A DNA stretch of 10,000 nt from Magnetospirillum sp. (lineage in GTDB: Bacteria; Pseudomonadota; Alphaproteobacteria; Rhodospirillales; Magnetospirillaceae): assembly GCA_020217035.1 (NCBI GenBank), contig JAIWOG010000215.1, forward strand, positions 1 to 10,000. Direction: 5' to 3'. A program made the position numbers and the translations under genes. Shown in pieces: positions 1-9,416 of the stretch (positions within the stretch are counted from its first letter, which is position 1; each line of letters opens with the position of its first letter). Under the pieces are notes generated by a model, which saw nothing but the letters and a program-made list of their open reading frames with translations, did not search any database and was not told where the DNA came from.

Positions 1-1092
1 GAGCGCGGCAAGGCGCTGTCCAAGGACAGCAGGGCCTATAATATGGTCCACGCGGCCATCATGGCGAAGAATTCCGGGGCCGCCACTGCGGCATTGAGTA
101 AACTCGCCTCTCATTTCGACGAAACTGAAAGAAAAAACGCGAACAAAACAGAACGCACTGGCCTGCTCGCCGCCCTGAATGCTTCCATCGGCAGGCTGAG
201 GGCTGAACTCAGCAAACTGCCCCGCCCCGCCACCGCCCAGTTGTCCGAAGGTCAGGGGACCAACCCCGGCGATCCCCCGCACCACACCAATGGAAAGACC
301 GCCGCCGCCGAAGCCGATGCCCTGGCGATGTGGGCGCGAAAAATCGACGTCGAGATCGAGCGGCTGATCCAATTGCGGACCTTGCTGGAAAACAGCAGCG
401 ATCGGGAACTGACCCGCGCCGTGACCCAGGCCGTTCTGGATAACGTGAAGAATGCGCCGCCGGACAGGGCCTTGATCGCTGCCCTGGCAGAGTATGTCAA
501 GGACCTGGAGAGCAACGCCAAGGATGCCAAGCGTGTATCAGGCGATCGATTGAGGGCGCTGACCGAGTTCGTCGGCACTACGGTCCAAGGACAGATCGCC
601 ACTGCCCATCAAGACTTGATGACCAAACGTCAGGTGGAAATGAAGAACCTTTCCCTGGTGCGCAACAGCCTGGGCGACGTCAGCGACCTGGTCATCGGAT
701 CGTCCAGGCTGGCGGCCAACAGTGGAAAGACCAATGGCGGACAGCCCGATGGCGGAAAGGTCGAGCAGAACGGCCAAAAGACCCCACAGCACCTGATCCA
801 AAGCTTCGACACCATTCTCAGGGTGATCGTCGCCCTGGCCCTGACCGTGCTGATGGTGGCCTGCGCCAGCCAGGTGATCTTCGTCGTCTGCGTCGGCGCC
901 CTGGTTCTGCTGCTGCCTTTGTTCATCCACTGGCTGCTGAGCGAGCAACGGCCGTCACGTTGGAGCGGCGTGCTGAAACGCGTCATCCTGGTGGCGCTTG
1001 CGGTGCTGGCACTGTTGGTGGCGGTGCCGTTCCTTTACGGCCTGGGAAGCCAGGTGGCCGGCTGGGCGCAGGGGCTGTCGGCCGGCTCATAG
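1..1092 (+). CDS. Hypothetical C-terminal multi-helix membrane protein (probably 5'-partial)
   Basis: I do not recognise this family. The frame is open to the left edge, and the 14 codons before the first ATG (position 43) end mostly in G or C like coding sequence, so the true start probably lies outside the window. From Met43 the protein is 349 residues. Residues 1-250 are hydrophilic and mostly helical, rich in Ala, Lys, Glu and Arg, with likely coiled-coil stretches around 85-120 and 145-210. A Gly/Asn/Gln-rich linker at about 225-248 follows. Three hydrophobic segments at about 258-276, 277-299 and 312-334 are predicted membrane helices, so the long N-terminal part is probably cytoplasmic. 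No catalytic motif or signal peptide is visible. The stretch near 120-165 is more A-rich than its neighbours. It converges on the minus-strand cluster and its TAG lies 2 bases from the stop of the facing gene. That the gene is real is fairly sure; its function is unknown. Confidence 0.72.
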   Translation, partial: ERGKALSKDSRAYNMVHAAIMAKNSGAATAALSKLASHFDETERKNANKTERTGLLAALNASIGRLRAELSKLPRPATAQLSEGQGTNPGDPPHHTNGKTAAAEADALAMWARKIDVEIERLIQLRTLLENSSDRELTRAVTQAVLDNVKNAPPDRALIAALAEYVKDLESNAKDAKRVSGDRLRALTEFVGTTVQGQIATAHQDLMTKRQVEMKNLSLVRNSLGDVSDLVIGSSRLAANSGKTNGGQPDGGKVEQNGQKTPQHLIQSFDTILRVIVALALTVLMVACASQVIFVVCVGALVLLLPLFIHWLLSEQRPSRWSGVLKRVILVALAVLALLVAVPFLYGLGSQVAGWAQGLSAGS

Positions 1093-1094
1093 GC

Positions 1095-1586
1095 TCAGCC
1101 GCCCTTCTTGGTGACTTCCGGCCCCCATTCCTCGACCAGGCGCTTTTGCGCCGATTTCAGGGCGCTGACCCGGCGGTCGGTGGTGAAGGCCAGCCAGCTT
1201 TTCACCACCGGCGGCGTCACCATGTACATCATCCAGCCGATGGCCGAGCATCCATAGGCCCACAGCAGCACGTTGGCGTTGGACAACATGTTCAGCGCCT
1301 CGTCCAGGGTGTGGACACCGAACCACAGGTCGAACAGGAAGGGGATGATGCCGGCGAAGTTGAAACCGCCGACACACAGCCAGCCGAACTTGTTCTTGCC
1401 CTTTTCCCCCGCCCACGCCCCCAGGGTAGGCAGTCCGCAGAAGAACAATAGCGTGACTGTCGGCAGCGAGAACGGCACCAGGGCCGCCAGGATCATCAGC
1501 ACCACCGCCTTGTTGCCGCCGCCGCCGCCCTTCTTGGCCTTGGCCGCCGCCTGCGCTTGTTTTACGGCAGAGACTTTCTTCGCCAT
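1095..1586 (-). CDS. Small three-helix inner-membrane protein of unknown function
   Basis: The product has 163 residues and I cannot assign it to a family. It starts with a Lys/Ala-rich cytoplasmic-type segment (1-19), then five glycines (20-24) encoded by a pure GGC run. Predicted membrane helices lie at about 27-51, 67-90 and 105-126. A basic amphipathic C-terminal helix (about 137-155) ends in a Lys/Gly tail. The positive charges at both ends and an odd helix number leave the orientation unclear; there is no signal peptide. The ATG at 1586 lies 6 bases after the stop of the upstream pseudokinase-like gene, and a weak AGGCGG ribosome site overlaps that gene's end, so the two are probably translationally coupled. 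Since the upstream protein carries its own C-terminal membrane helix, I infer that the two products may act together at the membrane. No enzyme motif is seen. Confidence 0.8.
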   Translation of the reverse strand: MAKKVSAVKQAQAAAKAKKGGGGGNKAVVLMILAALVPFSLPTVTLLFFCGLPTLGAWAGEKGKNKFGWLCVGGFNFAGIIPFLFDLWFGVHTLDEALNMLSNANVLLWAYGCSAIGWMMYMVTPPVVKSWLAFTTDRRVSALKSAQKRLVEEWGPEVTKKGG

Positions 1587-1592
1587 GGCCGC

Positions 1593-3641
1593 CTACCACA
1601 CCCGCATGATGACGATGATCGTGGTGGTGACCATCGCCACCATGATGCCCAGCACCGACGCGGTCTGCCGGCCGATACGGTCGGCCTCGTCCCGGCGTTC
1701 CTCGTCGTCGCTTTGCACCCGCTTGATTTCTTCCTCGGCCGCCTGGTACTGGGCCTGGGCCCAGGCGAACTCGTTATGGTCCTTCTCGCGGGCTTCCTGA
1801 TTTTCCAGCAGGTTGTAGATCTCGACGATGGAACCGCGCCGGATCATCTTGGGCAGATCCTTTTCCAGTTCCTTGCGCTTGTCGCGGGAATGGAAGGCGC
1901 CGACCACCGGCCCGGCCATGGCGCCGCACCAAGCCGCCAGCGCGGGCAGCGATTCCGGGCCCAAACGGTATTGAAACACCGCGTACATGTTGAGCAGCGC
2001 CAGCAACGCCTTGCCCGGCTCGGGATCGTTCAACCCCTCCAGGTTACGGTCGATGTCGCTCCGCGCCCGCGCCCCCATGAAGGCGGCGATGTGACGGTCC
2101 ACCGGCGGCGCCTTGGAATCGGCGCGGCGGCCGGCGGCGGCGTTCAGGGCCGGCAACAATTCCTTCAGCTCAGTGATGTATTCCTCGCCCAACAACGGAC
2201 TTTGGCAGGGCAGCGCGTCGTTCAACTCGTACAGACAGCGTTCCAGCCCGAACCCCATGCCGGTCTTCGACAGGTAGTTCTTGAGCTCGCGGAAATTGCC
2301 TTCCATCAGCGAGTTGTCGGGCAGGTAATGGTGGCGGGCCTCGAACCACAGGCGCGGCACCTCGCGCAGGATGATTTCCACCAACAGCCGGGTGTCGCCC
2401 TTTTGCGCCATCACCGCCGCCAGGGCCGAGCCGAAGCCGTCGGGCATGGCGTTGAAGCCCTTGTAGCGGATGGGGGCGGTGGGATCCAAGATGTTCAGCA
2501 CCTTGCACAGCATCAGATCCGACGCCGACCGCTTGTCGCCGCTGCCGGTCAGCGCCATGCGCACCACGTCGGAAACCACCTGGGCGCGGTCCTTGTCCTC
2601 GACGGCGCGGCGCAGCCACAATTCCAGCTTGCCTTCCAGCACCGGCGGAATCGCCGCTTCCCAGTTCTTGGCCATGGCCTGGGCCAATTCGCGGCAGTTG
2701 AAATATTCCTTGCCGTTGAACGGGAAACCACGGGCGGCGCGTTTTTCCACCCGCTGCTGCAACGGCGACAGGCGTCGCCCCGACAGCCACAAATCCAGCG
2801 ATTCGATGTTCCAGCGCTGGTCGGGATCGTCGCACAGCAGACCGCGCAGCAATTCCACCAAGGCCAAAGGCAAGCGTTCGTCGCCCACCAAGGTGGCGTA
2901 GGATCCCTGCTGGATCTTCTGCTTCAGCAGGTGTTCCTCGTCCAGATGGGCCACCGGGTTGCGGCCGAGATAGGCGAAGACGATGGTGACGCCAAGCGCG
3001 TAAAGGTCGTCGGAATAGGTGCCCGAGCCACGCGCCACCGGGTTGGCCATGCCGGCCTCGACGCTTTCGAACACCAGCGGCTGGTCGAAGGCCGGCGGCG
3101 TGGTGACGCAATCGCCCAGCGCCAGACGTTCGCCGGCGTCGTCCATGAAGAACAGATTGGTGGCGCGGATGGCGCGGTGTGTGATGCCGCGGTTGGTCAG
3201 TTCCTTGATGGTGGTGACCAAGGGCTCGATGACCTTGCGGCCGATCTCGTATTCGTCGAAGCGCTTGAATTCCCGGCGCAAGGACGTGGTCAGCCGCTGG
3301 CCCACCGGGCGTTCGTAGACCACCGTCATGCACTGGCGGCCCAGGGGCGGCCAGTTCATCGCCCCCCATTCCACCAATTGCACCAGGCCAGGGGTCTGCA
3401 CGCCCTTCAGCGCCCGCATGACGTTGACACGGGGCGGCAGTTCGGGGCGGCAGATCAGGGCATAAAGCTGGCGGTTGGCGTCACGCTTGTCCTCGGCCAC
3501 GAAGGCTTCGGCGTTGGGCGTCGACAATTCGGGGATGGGCTGGTTGGATCGGATGACATAACGGTCGCGCAGAACCCCCGGCGGCCCGCCGGCTGTCGGG
3601 GTTTCCTGCACATTGTCCTTGGCCTCAGCGGCTTCCGCCAT
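1593..3641 (-). CDS. Tail-anchored Ser/Thr protein kinase-like protein, predicted pseudokinase
   Basis: The product has 682 residues. Residues about 25-290 follow the order of a Hanks-type kinase domain but with key losses. No glycine-rich loop is clear. The segment aligning with the ATP-anchoring lysine reads YALIC (60-64), with Ile63 where Lys is expected. The catalytic loop reads HRAIRATN (155-162): the catalytic Asp is Ala157, while Asn162 is kept. The metal-binding DFG reads GDC with Asp177 kept. Asp212 in DLYALG and Arg276 in DPDQRW match the structural subdomain IX and XI residues. Residues 300-615 form a large, mainly helical region I cannot name. A charged probable coiled coil (616-657) leads to one C-terminal membrane helix (about 660-679), so the bulk should face the cytoplasm. 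The ATG at 3641 follows a purine-rich GGGACGGA. The gene lies 86 bases after purA and 6 before the small membrane protein. The kinase fold is fairly certain; loss of activity is inferred, and a scaffold or sensor role is possible. Confidence 0.85.
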   Translation of the reverse strand: MAEAAEAKDNVQETPTAGGPPGVLRDRYVIRSNQPIPELSTPNAEAFVAEDKRDANRQLYALICRPELPPRVNVMRALKGVQTPGLVQLVEWGAMNWPPLGRQCMTVVYERPVGQRLTTSLRREFKRFDEYEIGRKVIEPLVTTIKELTNRGITHRAIRATNLFFMDDAGERLALGDCVTTPPAFDQPLVFESVEAGMANPVARGSGTYSDDLYALGVTIVFAYLGRNPVAHLDEEHLLKQKIQQGSYATLVGDERLPLALVELLRGLLCDDPDQRWNIESLDLWLSGRRLSPLQQRVEKRAARGFPFNGKEYFNCRELAQAMAKNWEAAIPPVLEGKLELWLRRAVEDKDRAQVVSDVVRMALTGSGDKRSASDLMLCKVLNILDPTAPIRYKGFNAMPDGFGSALAAVMAQKGDTRLLVEIILREVPRLWFEARHHYLPDNSLMEGNFRELKNYLSKTGMGFGLERCLYELNDALPCQSPLLGEEYITELKELLPALNAAAGRRADSKAPPVDRHIAAFMGARARSDIDRNLEGLNDPEPGKALLALLNMYAVFQYRLGPESLPALAAWCGAMAGPVVGAFHSRDKRKELEKDLPKMIRRGSIVEIYNLLENQEAREKDHNEFAWAQAQYQAAEEEIKRVQSDDEERRDEADRIGRQTASVLGIMVAMVTTTIIVIMRVW

Positions 3642-3670
3642 TCTCGCGTCCGTCCCTGTCAGCTGTGGCT

Positions 3671-3709
3671 CCCGCGCCGTCTTCCTTTGTACGGGTCCGG
3701 CGGCGCGGG
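3671..3709 (-). other. Intergenic GC-rich hairpin between purA and the pseudokinase-like gene
   Basis: A perfect 9-base inverted repeat (CCCGCGCCG at 3671-3679, CGGCGCGGG at 3701-3709) encloses a 21-base loop, 18 bases after the purA stop. No T-run follows on either strand, so it is not a standard intrinsic terminator. It could act as an mRNA stabiliser at the purA 3' end, a Rho-assisted stop, or partial attenuation lowering expression of the two downstream genes. Confidence 0.4.
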
Positions 3710-3727
3710 CTCAAGCCTTGTCGGCCG

Positions 3728-6161
<2,434 letters not shown>

Positions 6162-6233
6162 GGAATTCGGCAATACGCATGGTGGCGGACACGCACGGCC
6201 CGAACGGACCGCGACGATTGCCCGGTTTATCGT

Positions 6234-6254
6234 GTTTGCCCCTGGGGGGCAAAC
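6234..6254 (-). terminator. Hairpin downstream of the chemoreceptor gene, possible terminator
   Basis: A perfect 9-base inverted repeat, GTTTGCCCC and GGGGCAAAC, encloses a 3-base loop, starting 15 bases after the chemoreceptor stop. The GC-rich upper stem with an A/T-rich base is typical of intrinsic terminators, but the T-run expected after it on the minus strand is absent (ACGATAAACC follows). It may end the chemoreceptor transcript with help, or stabilise its 3' end. Its position 70 bases before the hisZ start separates the two transcription units. Confidence 0.5.
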
Positions 6255-6269
6255 GGAAAACGGCGAAGA

Positions 6270-7658
6270 TCAGAACTTGCCGCGCGAGCCCAGGCGGTCC
6301 AGGGCGTCCATCACCCCCTTGGACGCCTCGGCCGCCATCTGCACGCATTCCAGGGCGCCGTCGATGTCGCCGGCCTGATAGCGCCGCGCCGCCTCGATTC
6401 CGTGCTGGTGGACCAGGCGGTGCGGTTCGTCCAGATCGGCGAAGGCCGGATGGTTGCGGATGGACGGATCGTTGACGCTGCCGCACCACTTGCCCAAGCG
6501 GCATTGGGTATGGTCGGCCAGTTCTTCGGGGCGCAGGGTTTCCCGCCCCACCAGCATGTCGGCCAGGCGCTTGCGCCAGATCATGTGGTCCGACTTGGCC
6601 ACATGGATGGTCAAGTCGGTGATTTCCAGCTTGGCCATGTCACCCAGGGTCTGGGCGATCAGCTTGGCGGCGCCGTCCATTTCGCTCGCCACCTGGCCAA
6701 TGGTGGCGACGTTGCGGCCCGACATCTCGGCGATCACGCCGACGCCGTGGGACATTTCCTCGGACGCCGCTTCCTGTTGGGTCAGGATGCTGGCGATGCC
6801 CTGCATGCGATTGGTGACGTCGGCCACCTGGGCCGAGACCAGCCCCATGCTGTCGCCCGCCTCGATGATCACCGCCTGGCCGCTTTCCACCGCCCGGGCG
6901 CCGTCCTCCATGGTGGCGACGATCTCGACCATTTCGCGCCGCAAGGTGTCGATGCGGCCACGAATGTCGATGGTGGCCTTGGCGGTCTGGTTGGCCAGAT
7001 GCTTGACCTCGTTGGCGACCACGGCGAAGCCCTTGCCGGCCTCGCCGGCGCGGGCCGCCTCGATGGTGGCGTTCAGGGCCAAAAGGTTGGTTTGGCGGGC
7101 GATGGCCTCGATCTGGTTGACGATGTCGCCGATCTGGGCGGACGCCTGACCCAGGCTTTCCACCTTGCCGGCGGCGGCGGCCACCGCGTCGGCGATGGCC
7201 TGCATGGAATGGACTGCCTTCTCGGACGCCTGCCGGCCAGCCTCGACGCTGGCTTCGGCGGCGCGGGCCTGTTCGGCGGCGGCGGTGGAATTCTCGGCGA
7301 TCTGGCCGACGCTGGTGTGCAATTGCTCGGCGGCGGCGGCGATGGTCTGGCTGCGGCGGTCGGACTCGGTCACGGCGCGCATCATGCCGGCGGTTTCGGT
7401 CACCGCCTCGTTGATGTTCACCGACATCTCGACATTGCGCCTGAGTTCGGCCAGGGCACGCTCTTCCAGGCGCCGCGCCAGGTTCTTGATCTTCTTGCCG
7501 ACGCTGCACTGGCCCTCGGGGACCGACAGATAGCGGCCGGCCAGGATCATGTCGACCATTTCGTCGATCAGCGCCAGACGCTCGGCGGTGATCGCCTCGT
7601 CAGCCATGGATTGCTCGGCCGCGACGATTTGCGGCTGCGTCTTGCGTGACGTGAACAT
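6270..7658 (-). CDS. Soluble methyl-accepting chemotaxis protein with C-terminal CZB zinc-binding domain
   Basis: This is a cytoplasmic chemoreceptor that would signal to a CheA/CheW array. The 462 residues contain no membrane helix or signal peptide. Residues about 20-80 are a short N-terminal helical region with GRYLSVPEG (41-49) and Cys51, possibly sensory. Residues about 95-345 form the signalling coiled coil, with the conserved hairpin tip at 183-219 ([20 protein letters not shown] inside it). Residues about 350-430 form a CZB (chemoreceptor zinc-binding) domain: likely Zn ligands are His358 (SDHMIW), Cys386 (CRLGKWC), His413 and His417 (PHRLVH). CZB receptors of other bacteria respond to zinc or to oxidants acting on the Cys. 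Cys392 stands where an aromatic residue usually follows GKW. No C-terminal CheR-docking pentapeptide is present. The ATG at 7658 is chosen over the TTG at 7685 because a strong GGGAGG lies 7 bases upstream. It is flanked by its own promoter-like region and a hairpin, so it is probably monocistronic. Confidence 0.95.
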   Translation of the reverse strand: MFTSRKTQPQIVAAEQSMADEAITAERLALIDEMVDMILAGRYLSVPEGQCSVGKKIKNLARRLEERALAELRRNVEMSVNINEAVTETAGMMRAVTESDRRSQTIAAAAEQLHTSVGQIAENSTAAAEQARAAEASVEAGRQASEKAVHSMQAIADAVAAAAGKVESLGQASAQIGDIVNQIEAIARQTNLLALNATIEAARAGEAGKGFAVVANEVKHLANQTAKATIDIRGRIDTLRREMVEIVATMEDGARAVESGQAVIIEAGDSMGLVSAQVADVTNRMQGIASILTQQEAASEEMSHGVGVIAEMSGRNVATIGQVASEMDGAAKLIAQTLGDMAKLEITDLTIHVAKSDHMIWRKRLADMLVGRETLRPEELADHTQCRLGKWCGSVNDPSIRNHPAFADLDEPHRLVHQHGIEAARRYQAGDIDGALECVQMAAEASKGVMDALDRLGSRGKF

Positions 7659-7665
7659 GCCCTTC

Positions 7666-7671
7666 CCTCCC
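7666..7671 (-). promoter_or_regulatory. Strong ribosome binding site of the chemoreceptor gene
   Basis: GGGAGG on the minus strand, part of a longer purine run, ends 7 bases before the ATG at 7658. It fixes the start there: the longer frame beginning with TTG at 7685 would have the site inside the coding sequence. Confidence 0.85.
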
Positions 7672-7732
7672 CGCACAGGCCCCAACCGCGTTATGGCGAT
7701 TGATAATTCGCAACGGCCTTTGGTATGGGCGG

Positions 7733-7762
7733 GGTATACTTCTTTAGAAGTAGAAATGGCAA
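7733..7762 (-). promoter_or_regulatory. Candidate sigma-70-type promoter for the chemoreceptor gene
   Basis: On the minus strand TTGCCA (7762-7757) and TATACC (7738-7733) are 18 bases apart, resembling -35 and -10 boxes. They sit in the only A/T-rich patch of the 162-base gap between serA and the chemoreceptor and would give a leader of roughly 70 bases. The match to consensus is partial, 5 of 6 and 4 of 6. Confidence 0.45.
7737..7752. promoter_or_regulatory. Perfect 16-base inverted repeat, operator-like
   Basis: TACTTC, four bases TTTA, then GAAGTA form a perfect dyad in an A/T-rich stretch of otherwise GC-rich DNA. It occupies the spacer and touches the -10 box of the candidate promoter, where a dimeric repressor would bind. 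As RNA it would be a weak 6-base hairpin with no T-run, so a DNA-level operator is the likelier reading. The regulator is unknown. Confidence 0.45.
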
Positions 7763-7777
7763 GTCATAAAATGGCAA
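7754..7777. repeat. Short direct repeat AAATGGCAA, two copies
   Basis: AAATGGCAA occurs at 7754-7762 and 7769-7777, a 15-base period. The left copy contains the candidate -35 box. The pair may be a duplicated activator site or chance; the copies are too short to judge alone. Confidence 0.3.
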
Positions 7778-7809
7778 CACCCCTGCCCCACCCAGGCGGG
7801 ACCGGGGTG
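7778..7809 (-). terminator. Possible serA terminator
   Basis: Eleven bases after the serA stop, CACCCC (7809-7804) can pair with GGGGTG (7783-7778) around a GC-rich 20-base loop, followed on the minus strand by TTGCCATTTTATG, which is only moderately T-rich. It is a weak intrinsic terminator at best, but its place between serA and the chemoreceptor promoter fits. Confidence 0.33.
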
Positions 7810-7820
7810 CCCGGCGCGGC

Positions 7821-9398
7821 TCAAAAGCTCAGCGACTTGGCCTGGACCACGTGCGGCAGGCTGCGCACCGCCTCCAGGATCTCGTCGGTCAGCGGCTGGT
7901 CCACCTGGGTCAACAAGATGGCGTCGCCGCCGGCCTCGGCGCGGCCCAGATGGAAGGTGGCGATGTTGACCCCCTTGGCCCCCAGCAACGACCCCAGGGC
8001 GCCGATGAAGCCCGGCTTGTCCTGGTTGGTGACGTACAGCATGTGGCTGCCCAACTCGGCCTCGATGGGGATGCCCTTGATCTCGACCACGCGGGGCTTG
8101 TCGCCGCCGAACAAAGTGCCGGCCACCGAGCGCGAGCGCTGTTCGGTGGTCAGGGTCACCCGCAGCAAGGTGTTGTAGTCGCCGGTGCGTTCGTTGGTGA
8201 CTTCCGACACCTCGATGCCGCGGGCCTTGGCCACCAGGGGGGCGTTGACCATGTTGACCGATTCCATCATCGGCCGCAGCAAGCTGGCCAACACCACCGC
8301 GGTCAGCGGCTTGGTGTTCAAGGACGCCACATGGCCTTCATATTCGACCTCGACCGCCTTGATGGCGTGTTCGGTCAACTGGCCGGCGAAGCTGCCCAAT
8401 TGTTCGGCCAGCTTCAGATAGGGCTTCAGCTTGGGGGCGTCCTCGGCCGAGATGGCGGCCATGTTCAGCGCGTTGGCGACGATGCCCGACAGCAGGAAGT
8501 CGGACATCTGCTCGGCCACCTGCAGGGCCTGGTTTTCCTGGGCCTCGGCGGTGGAGGCGCCCAGATGCGGGGTGCACACCACCTGTTCCAGCCCGAACAG
8601 CGGGTTCGCGGTCGCCGGTTCGACCTGGTAGACGTCCAAGGCGGCGCCCGCCACCTTGCCAGACAAGATGGCGTCGCGCAGATCGGCTTCGTTGATCAGG
8701 CCGCCACGAGCGCAATTGACGATGCGCACCCCGTCCTTCATCAGGGCGATGCTGTCGGCGCAGATCAGATTGCGGGTGGCCTCGGTCAGGGGCGTGTGCA
8801 GGCTGATGAAGTCGGCGCGGGCGAACAGCGTCGGCAGGTCCACCTTCTCGATGCACATGTCATGGGCCCGGCCTTCCGACAGGAAGGGGTCGAAGGCGAT
8901 GACCCGCATGCCGATGCCCAAAGCCCGGTTGGCGACGATGGCGCCGATATTGCCCGACCCCACGATGCCCAGGGTCTTGCCGGTCAGTTCGACCCCCAGG
9001 AACTTGCTCTTTTCCCACTTTCCCTGGTGGGTGGACGCATTGGCGGCCGGAATCTGGCGGGCCAGGGCGAACATCATGGCGATGGCGTGTTCGGCGGTGG
9101 TCACCGAATTGCCGTAAGGCGTGTTCATCACCACCACGCCCCGGTCGGTGGCGGCGGCCAGGTCGATGTTGTCGGTGCCGATGCCGGCGCGGCCGATGAC
9201 CTTCAGCTTAGGGGCGCAATCCAGCAATTCGGCGGTGACCTTGGTGCCCGAACGCACCGCCAGCCCGTCGTAATCGCCGATGACGGCCTTCAGTTCGTCG
9301 GCCGACAGACCGGGACGGACGTCCACCTGGATGCCGTGATGGGTGAACGCCTGCTGGGCGGCCTGGCTGAACCTGTCGCTAATCAGAACCTTGGGCAT
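7821..9398 (-). CDS. serA: D-3-phosphoglycerate dehydrogenase, long form with ACT domain
   Basis: This cytoplasmic enzyme oxidises 3-phosphoglycerate to 3-phosphohydroxypyruvate with NAD+, the first step of serine synthesis. The 525 residues match the long form (about 525-530; E. coli SerA has about 410). The split substrate domain covers about 1-100 and 285-315. The nucleotide-binding domain holds GIVGSGNIG (144-152). The catalytic residues are Arg231 (NCARGG), Glu260 (QVEPA) and His278 (TPHLGAST). An intervening allosteric-substrate-binding-type domain (about 320-445) leads to a C-terminal ACT domain (about 453-525, [20 protein letters not shown]), the usual site for serine feedback binding. 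I chose the ATG at 9398 over the in-frame GTG at 9404 because AGGGAAG lies 7 bases before the ATG and would be too close to the GTG. It follows serC by 18 bases and is surely in its operon. All key residues are present. Confidence 0.98.
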   Translation of the reverse strand: MPKVLISDRFSQAAQQAFTHHGIQVDVRPGLSADELKAVIGDYDGLAVRSGTKVTAELLDCAPKLKVIGRAGIGTDNIDLAAATDRGVVVMNTPYGNSVTTAEHAIAMMFALARQIPAANASTHQGKWEKSKFLGVELTGKTLGIVGSGNIGAIVANRALGIGMRVIAFDPFLSEGRAHDMCIEKVDLPTLFARADFISLHTPLTEATRNLICADSIALMKDGVRIVNCARGGLINEADLRDAILSGKVAGAALDVYQVEPATANPLFGLEQVVCTPHLGASTAEAQENQALQVAEQMSDFLLSGIVANALNMAAISAEDAPKLKPYLKLAEQLGSFAGQLTEHAIKAVEVEYEGHVASLNTKPLTAVVLASLLRPMMESVNMVNAPLVAKARGIEVSEVTNERTGDYNTLLRVTLTTEQRSRSVAGTLFGGDKPRVVEIKGIPIEAELGSHMLYVTNQDKPGFIGALGSLLGAKGVNIATFHLGRAEAGGDAILLTQVDQPLTDEILEAVRSLPHVVQAKSLSF

Positions 9399-9405
9399 GA
9401 CCACA

Positions 9406-9412
9406 CTTCCCT
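9406..9412 (-). promoter_or_regulatory. Ribosome binding site deciding the serA start
   Basis: AGGGAAG on the minus strand ends 7 bases before the ATG at 9398, but only 1 base before the alternative GTG at 9404. The spacing favours the ATG, giving a protein that begins MPKVLISD. Confidence 0.75.
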
Positions 9413-9416
9413 AAAA

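Noticed and set aside
37..42. TATAAT directly before the ATG at 43
   Set aside because: It abuts the ATG and would leave no leader; the frame is open through it as Tyr-Asn with coding-like codons. Probably chance inside a longer gene.
291..732. TGGAAAGACC at 291-300 and again at 723-732
   Set aside because: A 10-base repeat inside one coding sequence with no extended similarity around it; probably chance.
7659..7685. TTG start of the chemoreceptor at 7685
   Set aside because: The strong ribosome site at 7666-7671 would lie inside this extension, and the extra nine residues show no conserved feature.
7754..7777. Sigma-54 promoter from the TGGCA elements
   Set aside because: The spacing and the required GC/TTGC elements of the -24/-12 consensus do not fit on either strand.
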